Shown here: piece after piece, positions 1 to 6,944 of the stretch
How positions within the stretch are numbered: position 1 is the stretch's first letter
Layout: the number at the start of each line of letters is the position of its first letter
Notes under the pieces: model-generated
What the model was told of the DNA's origin: nothing
The model's database searches: none
The model's input: only the letters and a program-made list of their open reading frames with translations
Source: Bacteroidales bacterium
Lineage (GTDB): Bacteria > Bacteroidota > Bacteroidia > Bacteroidales > JAADGE01
Direction: 5' to 3'
Assembly: GCA_026987795.1 (NCBI GenBank)
Contig: JALSMF010000406.1
Span: 1 to 8,165, forward strand
Length of the DNA: 8,165 bases
Made by a program: the position numbers and the translations under genes

Positions 1-1225
1 AATGAACACCTTTTTGCAGGATTTTCAATTCCTCATCGCTGAGATGCCTGAGAGCATGTTGCCTGGCAGAATCTCTTTTTGCCTGTTCTATTGAGTCTAA
101 ACGTGCTTTATTTATTGAATCTAATCTTGCTTTTTCTAAAGAGTCGGATAAAGCTTTTGCCTTGTTTATTGAATCCTGCAAAACTGCTTTTTCTTCTTTA
201 ATGCGCTTAACTTCCTGTTTATGAATAGAGTCAGTTAATTCCATAATATCATTATAGAAACCGTAATTATTTGAAGATACATATTCTTCATAAGTCTTGC
301 CGTTAATTTTACCTTTTAATCTCGGATTTCCGCCGGTTTCGGAATATAGTGAATCTGCAGTATTAACTTTGGGTTTAAAAAAACCGTAAGTAAGAATAAT
401 TTCATGAGAGGCTCCGCCTATATATGAAAGAGCTCCCGAATTTGTTTCGTAAGCATAGCCTATGCCTATCTTTTTCAAGTTTACTCCGACAGAAACAACA
501 ATGCTGCCGTTTAATTTATATGTCGGCTGCAACCAAAATACATTATCGTAGTTAATCAAAAAATTAAAATGAGAATCAAAAATTTCGGAAGAATTGTATA
601 CTGCTAATACGGACGGCTGAAACTGCCAAACATTGTTTTTTGAGTAAAAATCATATGCCAAAAACGAAAAATAAGCCGTATTCAGTAAATTCGTCGATTT
701 ATAAATATACGGAATCCCTATATCAAAACTTAAATTCTTAAGTTTATAATTAACGGAGGCTCCGGCAAAAAATAATATTTTTCGGGAATAATTCGGTAAA
801 AGCGTAGGGTCTGCAGGGTCTGCCACAACCGCACTTTCATAATCTAAATTTCTTTGTAACACACCTCCGTTTATACCAAAACTTACAGTTTGATTTTCTG
901 ATATTTCAGTGCGAAAAGAATAATCGAACCTAAGTGATGAATTTTCATATAATCCGACTTTTTCTGTTTTTATAAGCCCTCCGAGATTCATTTTTTCTGA
1001 CACCGGAGAATGTATTCCGAGAGTTGCAGATTGAACGGCATTCGCTATTCCCGTAAGATGATTTCTGTAATCTGCAAAAGCTGCTAACTGTCCTTTATCT
1101 CCGGTATGAGCCGGAGAATAATAGAATAGGTTTTGAGTGTAAAAGTTATGGATATTATAAATTTGAGCTTCAGATTTTATAATTATAAGCAAAACCGCAC
1201 ATAAAAAAAGTATTTTCTTTGCCAT
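1..1225 (-). CDS. PorP/SprF-family T9SS outer-membrane protein with C-terminal coiled-coil extension (partial, 3' end outside window)
   Basis: The frame is open from the ATG at 1225 to the left edge, giving 408 residues with no stop, so the C-terminus is missing. Residues 1-20 are a signal peptide (MAKKILFLCAVLLIII then KSEA, cleavage probably before Q21). The mature start, with FYTQNLFYYSPAHTGD near residues 32-47, resembles the 'QY..NP..AG' opening of PorP/SprF proteins. Alternating aromatic and polar strands follow to about residue 283 (HEIILTYGFFK), as expected for an outer-membrane beta-barrel. Family members usually end about there or a little later. Here at least 125 more residues follow: a linker with GKINGKTYEEYV, then a charged helix of about residues 335-395 with DSINKA/DSLEKA octads, then HLSDEELKILQKGV, possibly the start of another domain. 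It lies 72 nt downstream of a type B T9SS cargo gene on the same strand and is probably cotranscribed. PorP/SprF proteins help secrete or anchor type B cargo, as SprF does for SprB. The family call is firm; the function of the tail is unknown. Confidence 0.88.
   Translation of the reverse strand, partial: MAKKILFLCAVLLIIIKSEAQIYNIHNFYTQNLFYYSPAHTGDKGQLAAFADYRNHLTGIANAVQSATLGIHSPVSEKMNLGGLIKTEKVGLYENSSLRFDYSFRTEISENQTVSFGINGGVLQRNLDYESAVVADPADPTLLPNYSRKILFFAGASVNYKLKNLSFDIGIPYIYKSTNLLNTAYFSFLAYDFYSKNNVWQFQPSVLAVYNSSEIFDSHFNFLINYDNVFWLQPTYKLNGSIVVSVGVNLKKIGIGYAYETNSGALSYIGGASHEIILTYGFFKPKVNTADSLYSETGGNPRLKGKINGKTYEEYVSSNNYGFYNDIMELTDSIHKQEVKRIKEEKAVLQDSINKAKALSDSLEKARLDSINKARLDSIEQAKRDSARQHALRHLSDEELKILQKGVH
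69..170 (-). repeat. Imperfect 24-nt tandem repeats encoding DS-x-x-x-A octads
   Basis: Within the PorP-family gene there are three 24-nt units at 69-92, 93-116 and 117-140, then a 30-nt variant at 141-170. Each begins, on the plus strand, with GA(A/G)TC. In protein they read DSIEQAKR, DSINKARL, DSLEKARL and the longer DSINKAKALS. The spacing of charged and aliphatic residues suggests a long helix or coiled coil. The copies differ at several positions, so this is an old or selected repeat and not a recent expansion. Confidence 0.75.
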
Positions 1226-1297
1226 CTTTTTTATTCGTATATATTATTCCCTTTTAAAAAACTATACTGAACTACTTAAACAGAAAATGTTTTCAAT

Positions 1298-4120
1298 TTA
1301 TCTCACCAAAGTAATAGTGCCTTTTAACTCAATATTTCCGGATTTAAGCAGGTAGTAATAAATTCCGGGAGGAAGTTCTCTGCCGTAGTTCGTTCCGTCC
1401 CAGTCATTCTTGTACTCAGGAGAATAAAACAGTTCTTTCCCGTTATTATTGAAAATAAAAGCCTCGAATGTTCCGTTTTCAAGACCTTTAACTATCCAAG
1501 TATCGTTATATCCGTCTCCGTTCGGCGAAATATAATTTGCAGGTATTAAATCTTGAATTACTTCTTCTAAGTTGACGGTAACTGTTATCGGAGTGCATAA
1601 AACCAGTTCTCCGTCATCGCATACGTCTAAATCATAAGAGAAGGCAGGATTTATTGAATATTCCAGCAGGTCGCTGTTATTTACCGTTATTGTTCCGTTA
1701 CTTTCTATTTTGAAAGCATCTGAAAAAACTGCACCTTGGGCAGGATAAAAGAAAAGAGTTTGCCCCGCATCCGGGTCTGCAGCTTCAATTTTTCCTACAA
1801 AAGTGCCGTTAGGGCTGTGTTCAGGAATTATAAACGCCTGATTATTTGCAACAGGCGGACGATTATTCCCTACATCTATACTCATAGAATATTCAGAAGC
1901 ACTGTAAGATAAGCCGTCACTCACTCTAAAAAGAAAGTTTGTATAAGGTATTCCGAATTCACCTGTTGCCGGTATAAATTTTAAGTTTCCTGCTTCTATA
2001 TCATAATACATTATTTGGCTTCCTGCTGCTATAATTTCAACTGCGTCAGGTACATCATTAAAGTTACCGTCTAAAAACAACATTCCTTTTTGAGGAATTT
2101 GTGTTATTTCAATTTTTTCAAGATTATCTCCGTCCGCATCATAGAAGTTAAAATCGGACAAGGTAAAAACATACGGAACATCTGCTAATGTTATGACAGT
2201 ATTATCAGCAGCTGCAGGCAAGTTGTTCGTTCCGTAAAAAACCCCGAAAAAACCGCTTAAACCGGAAACATTTCGTGTCTGGGAATTAACGGCTGCCGTA
2301 CTCGTCCCCGGAGTTAATCCTACATTATCCCACTGATAACCGTCATAATTGGAAATATAACATTGACTTAAATCAAAAGAACCCGATTCAGCATTCGGGT
2401 CCCAGCTTAAAGTTAAGTCAAAATCACTTGTTACGGCAGGGTATATCTCCCATCTTAAGTTTACGTTTTTATCATTAATAAGAGTTCCGAAATTTCCTTC
2501 CGTATAAATATTGTCATAAACTGCTATTGAATAATCAGCACCCAAAATGCTGTTTATTGCTACGGGAGCATAATAAGTATTTGTACCGACAGGCAGAAAG
2601 AAATATGTGCCGTTTGTCAGCCCTTGTACCTCTACAAACGCTCCTTCCGCTGTAATTATATAATCTGTTTCCGTTGCCGTAATATAAACTCCGGGGCTGA
2701 AAGTGAGAATATTATTTACTCTTAACTTCCCTCCCGTAATATTTAATTGATTATTTATTTTTAAATCCGAATTTATATCTATTATTCCTCCGGGATTATT
2801 TATATATAGTGAAGATAATGAATTTGCAGTTGCATTAAACGCAATGTTCATCGCAGTCCCTCCCGTTTCGTTTATCGAAATAACCGATATTCCGTTTCCT
2901 GCCAGCAGTCCGTTTGTATAACTGTAATCGCCGTTAATTATAAGTGTATTATTTCCTATATCCAAAATTCCGTTCTCCATACTCAAAAAATTTTCAACGG
3001 TTAAGTCTCCTTCCAAACTGACAGTGCGATCAGAGCGGTTTGTAAAGTAGCCCAATTGTAAAGTATTTAATGCTGAAGGTGTACTTGTTAAATTATTAAA
3101 TGTTAAAACTGCATTTGGTCCTCCTATAAGAAAAGCCGATGCCGAAACTCTGGAAAATGAGTTATTCACTTCCAACTCACAATCTGCAACAGCTAAATTT
3201 CCGTTGTACATTACTAAATCCGACACACTTAACACATCGGCATTTGTAAGAAGCACCGTAGTGTCCGCCTGTATAATCAAAGAGTCTAACGCTAAAGGTG
3301 TTTCTAGAACAAACTCACTCAATGAGTTAGTTATATTTATTTCAAGAACAGAGCTGTTTATATCCCCCAACAAACCTCCGCCTGTATAATTAACAGCTCC
3401 GGTAACTATTAAGTGTTTATTTACTATATTAAAATTACCGTTTAACAAAGCTAATGTATCAACACTAATATTTTCATCCATAAAAACCCCGTCTGCAGAA
3501 GCATTATCGACAACAATCTCTCCGAAAGGCTGAGTATCTCCTACTAATCCGGTATTTTGCGCATCAATTCCGTTATATACCAAATAAAAAGAATTATTAT
3601 GATGATAAGCTCCCTGTATACTGCCGCTTAGACCGTTGATATTTGCAGTAACAAATGTTGCGGCATCAATAAAATTATATCCCGACCCCGTTCCGAAAGT
3701 TTTAAACAAATGGATATCTCCTGCATCAAGTGTTCCGTATATATTTGCTGTCTCTGTAAAAACAGAAAATTGCTCTGCTCCCTCCAGTATAAAACTGCTG
3801 CCCCCTTCAATATCTATGTCATTCACATAAAATTCTGCCGGTCCTGCGGTTGTATTATCAAAAAAAACTCTTGTATTATTCTGTACCAGCATACCGCTTA
3901 CAGATGCCGTTGAGTTATAGGTGCCGGGGATATTTGTTATATGTATATCTCCTCCGATATCAAATATAATAACACTTCCCGGCATAGGAACTTCGTTATC
4001 CCAATTTCCGATATCCGAAAAACTGTCGGATGCTCCGCCCCCTGTCCATCTTGTTTGTCCGAAAATAACAGACGGAATCAAAAAAAAAGATAACAGCAGA
4101 ATAAATTTTACAGTTTTCAT
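1298..4120 (-). CDS. Secreted surface protein with beta-helix-like repeats, cadherin-like domain and T9SS type B sorting domain
   Basis: This is a complete 940-residue protein. A signal peptide covers residues 1-21 (FILLLSFFLIPSVIFG, cleavage near Q22). Residues 24-50 carry a WTGGG...GNW...P.PG motif, common at the start of beta-helical surface proteins. Residues 75-475 are strand-rich, with roughly 78-residue repeats from 219. Residues 495-630 hold a FLPVGTNTYYAPV motif and a Trp/Tyr-rich beta domain often seen in large Bacteroidota exported proteins. Residues 640-745 look like an Ig-like or cadherin-like module (FYDADGDNLEKIEIT), and 753-852 like a cadherin repeat (IEAADPDAGQ, FKIESNGTITV, C834/C842 as a possible disulfide). 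Residues 862-940 form the gliding-motility-associated (CHU_C, type B) sorting domain: ISPNGDGYND at 864-873, NDWDGTNYG at 905-913, LPPGIYYY at 916-923, ending TITLVR. The protein should cross the outer membrane by T9SS and stay at the surface or be released. The PorP/SprF neighbour downstream is its likely partner. Its ligand, and whether it acts in adhesion or motility, cannot be read from the sequence. Confidence 0.93.
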   Translation of the reverse strand: MKTVKFILLLSFFLIPSVIFGQTRWTGGGASDSFSDIGNWDNEVPMPGSVIIFDIGGDIHITNIPGTYNSTASVSGMLVQNNTRVFFDNTTAGPAEFYVNDIDIEGGSSFILEGAEQFSVFTETANIYGTLDAGDIHLFKTFGTGSGYNFIDAATFVTANINGLSGSIQGAYHHNNSFYLVYNGIDAQNTGLVGDTQPFGEIVVDNASADGVFMDENISVDTLALLNGNFNIVNKHLIVTGAVNYTGGGLLGDINSSVLEINITNSLSEFVLETPLALDSLIIQADTTVLLTNADVLSVSDLVMYNGNLAVADCELEVNNSFSRVSASAFLIGGPNAVLTFNNLTSTPSALNTLQLGYFTNRSDRTVSLEGDLTVENFLSMENGILDIGNNTLIINGDYSYTNGLLAGNGISVISINETGGTAMNIAFNATANSLSSLYINNPGGIIDINSDLKINNQLNITGGKLRVNNILTFSPGVYITATETDYIITAEGAFVEVQGLTNGTYFFLPVGTNTYYAPVAINSILGADYSIAVYDNIYTEGNFGTLINDKNVNLRWEIYPAVTSDFDLTLSWDPNAESGSFDLSQCYISNYDGYQWDNVGLTPGTSTAAVNSQTRNVSGLSGFFGVFYGTNNLPAAADNTVITLADVPYVFTLSDFNFYDADGDNLEKIEITQIPQKGMLFLDGNFNDVPDAVEIIAAGSQIMYYDIEAGNLKFIPATGEFGIPYTNFLFRVSDGLSYSASEYSMSIDVGNNRPPVANNQAFIIPEHSPNGTFVGKIEAADPDAGQTLFFYPAQGAVFSDAFKIESNGTITVNNSDLLEYSINPAFSYDLDVCDDGELVLCTPITVTVNLEEVIQDLIPANYISPNGDGYNDTWIVKGLENGTFEAFIFNNNGKELFYSPEYKNDWDGTNYGRELPPGIYYYLLKSGNIELKGTITLVR
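2759..3466 (-). repeat. Three-and-a-bit protein repeats of about 78 residues in the secreted surface protein
   Basis: Residues 219-297, 298-374 and 375-454 align as repeats, with a partial fourth from 455. The first anchor motif recurs as NGNFNI at 227, NGNLAV at 306, NGILDI at 383 and GGKLRV at 463, with spacings of 79, 77 and 80. A second anchor is the glycine/leucine turn GLLGD (about 249), FLIGG (330) and GLLAG (404). A third is LDSLII (278), LNTLQL (351) and LSSLYI (435). The pattern fits stacked beta-solenoid rungs. The repeats are diverged at both protein and DNA level. Confidence 0.7.
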
Positions 4121-4160
4121 AGTATTTGCTTTTAAAGAATTATCGGAAGAAAGAATGAAT

Positions 4161-4199
4161 CTTTTCGTATTTTATATTATACGATAAAATTACGAAAAG
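4161..4199. repeat. Imperfect inverted repeat between receptor and surface-protein genes
   Basis: The arms at 4161-4175 (CTTTTCGTATTTTAT) and 4184-4199 (ATAAAATTACGAAAAG) are complementary apart from one bulged base, around an 8-nt loop. The element sits 40 nt upstream of the surface-protein start and 90 nt past the receptor stop. As minus-strand RNA it would form a 15-bp AT-rich hairpin, but no clean U-run follows it, only a mixed U/C stretch. It could be a weak terminator of the receptor transcript, an operator for the downstream gene, or a stem in a read-through mRNA. The sequence does not decide between these. Confidence 0.6.
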
Positions 4200-4216
4200 G
4201 TTTTGTTCTCAGACAA
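4185..4216 (-). promoter_or_regulatory. Possible Bacteroidota-type promoter for the surface-protein/PorP pair
   Basis: On the minus strand a TTG (4216-4214) is followed after 21 nt by TAATTTTA (4192-4185), one base away from the TAnnTTTG -7 consensus. Transcription would start near 4179, inside the inverted repeat, leaving a leader of about 60 nt before the ATG at 4120. In an AT-rich gap such a match can arise by chance, so this is tentative. Confidence 0.3.
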
Positions 4217-4289
4217 TTTCTTTCGGGAAAAAGTTGCAACATAATTTTTTTCTGCCTGTAACCCGTTACAAGTATAACAGTTACCCCCT

Positions 4290-6713
4290 TCAATATTCAA
4301 ATTTGTATGAATAACTTAAAGCAGGAAAAAACGGCAAGTCGGTATATTTTACAATTTTGTTTAACGTTCCGTTTGTTAATGTTCCTTTTTTATAATCAAT
4401 AAACTCGGGATTTTTACGGTTATAAACATTATAAATATGTAATCCTATTTTATGATTATCAACGGTATAATTTGCACCTATATCCAACCGGTGATATGCC
4501 GGTAATTTAAAATCGTTGCGGTTAAAAGGCGGTGTCTGCACGTATTCATTTAAATACATTGTACTCATATCCGGAATATTTCCCGTCCCTAAATTGCCGG
4601 TTGTATAATCGTAAGGCACATAATGCTGTTTGTGCAGTGTTATGAAATTTCCGGACTGATATATCCAATTTGCAAAAATTCCGATATTTTCATTTACGGA
4701 ATATGATACTTTTAAACCAATTTCATTTTTTCTGTTTTTTGTATATTGAAACGACTGTCCGAAATTAATACTGTCTGAGTTTAAAGAATAATCTGAAATT
4801 ATATGATTTAATGAAAATTTAAAGTTTTTATACTTTTTTGTTAACGAAGTTCTTATTCCTTTATAATTTCCCGACACCTCCGTAATCCTTTCTTCAATAT
4901 CAGTTCCCGTTAACACCGGTTTTCCGGGATAATCAAAATAAGAATAGTTGTCTTTATATTCGTAAGCATCTTTTATATTGTCATAAAAAACAGTTCCTTT
5001 AAGATTTATGTCAAAAGGCAAATTTAAAACAGCTCCTGCCGCAAAGTGATTTGTTACTCTCGGTAAAATTTTTTCAGAGGAAGGAATAAAAATTACGGAA
5101 CTTAAACCTGCATAATTTCCGGTAAGCATATGCAAATAATCTTTATTATAAGCATATGAAATTTCAGCAGATAAAAAATCAAGAACACGATAACGTCCGA
5201 AAATCCTCGGCTCAACAGAATAATATGTTTTATTTCCGTTACTGAAAGCTGAAAATCTCAGCCCTCCGTTTACGGTTATATTTTCATCAGGTTTATAACT
5301 ATCTTGTGCAAACAAAGAATATTCCTGTGCATTTATCGTATTTTCCTGCCAAGCTGTGTCAATCCTGAAGCTGTTTTCAAAATCGTTTACGGATAAGCTT
5401 GCATCAACCGGTCTGAATCGCTTGTTAAAAGCATTTACTCCGAACAATAAAAAATGTTCATTATTTATATTGTATTTTGCACTGAGTTTTAGCCCGATAT
5501 CGCTGTTTCCCGAAACATATTCGGCATTATAACGGTTTATATAAGACACAGCATTACCCGACATCCCTACGGAATCTCCGACTATTGTTTGGCTTAAGTT
5601 ATACCTGCTGTATATTAAAGCCGCATTAAAAATAAAGTCTTGCGTAAAACTATGACTGAAATTAAACACAGCCGCTGTATTTCCGTAACTTGAATTTATC
5701 TTTCTTGTTATTAAATATTCGGTTGTATCAGGATTGGTTTCGCTTGTTCCTGTCTCTGACTTGTTTTTATTATGAAAAAAACTGACAAAAAACTTACTGC
5801 TTTCGGTTAAGTTATGAGAATATTTAAGATTTATGTCCCAAAAATTCGGTTTAAAACGATATTCTCCCGTTTCAGTGTTATCTGTCAAAAATAATTCAGT
5901 ATAAGGGCTGTTGATAAAACTTTTTCTTGCCGAAACAAAAAATGCCGAACGTTCTTCCTTTACGGGTCCCGTAAAATTAAATCCTGCACCGAAGAAACTC
6001 GCCGTAACGTTCCCTCCGTATCTTTTCATATCTCCTTTTTTAATATCGACATCAAAAACAGGAGCCGGAAAGTTTCCGTATTTTGCAGGAAAATTAATTT
6101 CATAATAGTCAAAATTATCCGCAACATTTTCAGGTATTAAAGGCATAAGCCGAAAATCAACAACAGGAAAATATATTCTTGCTCCGTCAATATAAACGGC
6201 TTTTCCTGCAGGATTATCAATACTGCTCAGAAATATTTCATTTATTTTTTTTCCTGCTTTACTTTTCTTCTTTACAGGAATTTTTTTAATCGTGAGTTTA
6301 TCTTTTTTATCAGCACCTTCAGCTAAAATCGGCTTAATTTTGCCGCTCAAATCATTATCGGCAGGTCGCCAATTAATTGAATCATCTTCTATTTTAACCT
6401 CATCAATATCCGTTTCCGAAACTAAATTAATTATCAGTGCCGTGTCTTTAGCCAGATAAAAATCAAAAACAGTGTCTTTGTAGCCTATGTATGCAACTTT
6501 TAAAATAATATGTTTTTTTGAAAATTTTAAACTGAAAAAACCCTCGGTATCTGTTGCAGTTCCTATTGTTGCATCTCCGAGTTCAAAAACTGCCGCTCCT
6601 ATAACAGGATTATTTGTTTTTGCATCTTTAACAATTCCGTTTACGGTCATTTCCTGAGAAAGTGAAAAATGATACAAAGCCGATAAAACCAAAACAATTA
6701 TGCTTTTTTTCAT
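4290..6713 (-). CDS. TonB-dependent receptor-like outer-membrane protein with carboxypeptidase-regulatory-like N-domain and shortened plug
   Basis: This is a complete 807-residue protein. A signal peptide covers residues 1-19 (SIIVLVLSALYHFSLS). Residues 21-98 form a CarboxypepD_reg-like beta-sandwich (VNGIVKDAKTNNPVIGAAV, then GTATDTEGFFSLKF and VAYIGYKD), the usual leader of Bacteroidota receptors. TDIDEV at 101-106 sits where such receptors often carry a TonB-box-like stretch. Residues 113-160 are a Lys-rich, low-complexity linker. The end of a plug domain follows: VYIDGARIYFP at 173-183, INFPAKYGNFPAPVFDVDIK at 206-225, GPVKEERSAFFVSARKSF at 249-266. A 22-strand-type barrel fills the rest, with LPAYHRLDIGANY near the end and a terminal aromatic (KFEY). 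Length suits a TonB-dependent receptor, but the first half of the plug, with its LPGV and RGG motifs, is not recognisable. Such proteins import large substrates using TonB energy; no substrate can be named. An AAGG lies about 7 nt before the ATG, within AAAAAGGTAAGTA. Confidence 0.88.
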   Translation of the reverse strand: MKKSIIVLVLSALYHFSLSQEMTVNGIVKDAKTNNPVIGAAVFELGDATIGTATDTEGFFSLKFSKKHIILKVAYIGYKDTVFDFYLAKDTALIINLVSETDIDEVKIEDDSINWRPADNDLSGKIKPILAEGADKKDKLTIKKIPVKKKSKAGKKINEIFLSSIDNPAGKAVYIDGARIYFPVVDFRLMPLIPENVADNFDYYEINFPAKYGNFPAPVFDVDIKKGDMKRYGGNVTASFFGAGFNFTGPVKEERSAFFVSARKSFINSPYTELFLTDNTETGEYRFKPNFWDINLKYSHNLTESSKFFVSFFHNKNKSETGTSETNPDTTEYLITRKINSSYGNTAAVFNFSHSFTQDFIFNAALIYSRYNLSQTIVGDSVGMSGNAVSYINRYNAEYVSGNSDIGLKLSAKYNINNEHFLLFGVNAFNKRFRPVDASLSVNDFENSFRIDTAWQENTINAQEYSLFAQDSYKPDENITVNGGLRFSAFSNGNKTYYSVEPRIFGRYRVLDFLSAEISYAYNKDYLHMLTGNYAGLSSVIFIPSSEKILPRVTNHFAAGAVLNLPFDINLKGTVFYDNIKDAYEYKDNYSYFDYPGKPVLTGTDIEERITEVSGNYKGIRTSLTKKYKNFKFSLNHIISDYSLNSDSINFGQSFQYTKNRKNEIGLKVSYSVNENIGIFANWIYQSGNFITLHKQHYVPYDYTTGNLGTGNIPDMSTMYLNEYVQTPPFNRNDFKLPAYHRLDIGANYTVDNHKIGLHIYNVYNRKNPEFIDYKKGTLTNGTLNKIVKYTDLPFFPALSYSYKFEY

Positions 6714-6787
6714 TACTTACCTTTTTATTGAGTTTTGTGTTGTTTTTTATACTTTTCGTTAAAACGTGAATAATTATTTTTAGTATG

Positions 6788-6795
6788 CAAATATA
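6788..6795 (-). promoter_or_regulatory. -7 promoter element (TATATTTG) for the TonB-dependent receptor gene
   Basis: The minus strand reads TATATTTG here, a perfect match to the Bacteroidota TAnnTTTG -7 element, 74 nt before the receptor ATG at 6713. No TTG is present at the expected -33 position; the region is T-rich (TTTTTAACTTTTT). The predicted leader is about 65-70 nt and AT-rich. Confidence 0.5.
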
Positions 6796-6883
6796 GATTT
6801 TAAAAAGTTAAAAATATTTAAAAAACATATCATAAAATTATTTACGGATTTTAACATTTATGCTACAAAACACATACTGCCGA

Positions 6884-6899
6884 GAAAAGAAAAGAAAAG
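6884..6899 (+). repeat. (GAAAA)3 pentanucleotide tract in a promoter spacer
   Basis: Three exact GAAAA units plus a final G end two bases before the TATATTTG element at 6902. This places the tract in the spacer between the -7 element and any -33 element of the lipoprotein promoter. Loss or gain of one unit would change spacer length by half a helical turn. With only three copies, slippage would be rare. Confidence 0.7.
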
Positions 6900-6901
6900 C
6901 G

Positions 6902-6909
6902 TATATTTG
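6902..6909 (+). promoter_or_regulatory. -7 promoter element (TATATTTG) for the LEA-like lipoprotein gene
   Basis: TATATTTG matches TAnnTTTG exactly and lies 35 nt before the ATG at 6945, giving a leader of about 30 nt. CTG at 6877-6879, 22 nt upstream, is one base off the TTG expected at -33. The same TATATTTGC string drives the divergent receptor gene, so the 231-nt intergenic region appears to hold two back-to-back promoters about 110 bp apart. No clear Shine-Dalgarno sequence precedes the ATG, which is normal for this phylum. Confidence 0.55.
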
Positions 6910-6944
6910 CTTAATATGTATTTTTTAATTAAAACTAACCCAAA

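Noticed and set aside
69..170. Possible CRISPR-like array from regular repeats
   Set aside because: The units are contiguous without spacers, diverged, and translate in frame as a helical protein repeat.
3628..3913. Several 60-67-codon open frames on both strands inside the surface-protein gene
   Set aside because: They overlap one another and the strong 940-residue frame and show no independent features, so they are out-of-frame shadows.
3921..4187. Plus-strand open frame of 88 codons overlapping the surface-protein start
   Set aside because: It is mostly antisense to the signal peptide and first domain of the surface protein, has no promoter element or recognisable family, and ends in the inverted-repeat region.
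4233..4240. Perfect 8-bp palindrome GTTGCAAC and a nearby weak stem (4218-4240) past the receptor stop
   Set aside because: The palindrome is too short to call an operator. The surrounding stem has a mismatch and a wobble and is not followed by a U-run, so it is not supported as a terminator.
6757..6766. CGTT-AA-AACG inverted repeat in the receptor leader
   Set aside because: Four-base arms with a two-base loop are within chance expectation in AT-rich DNA.
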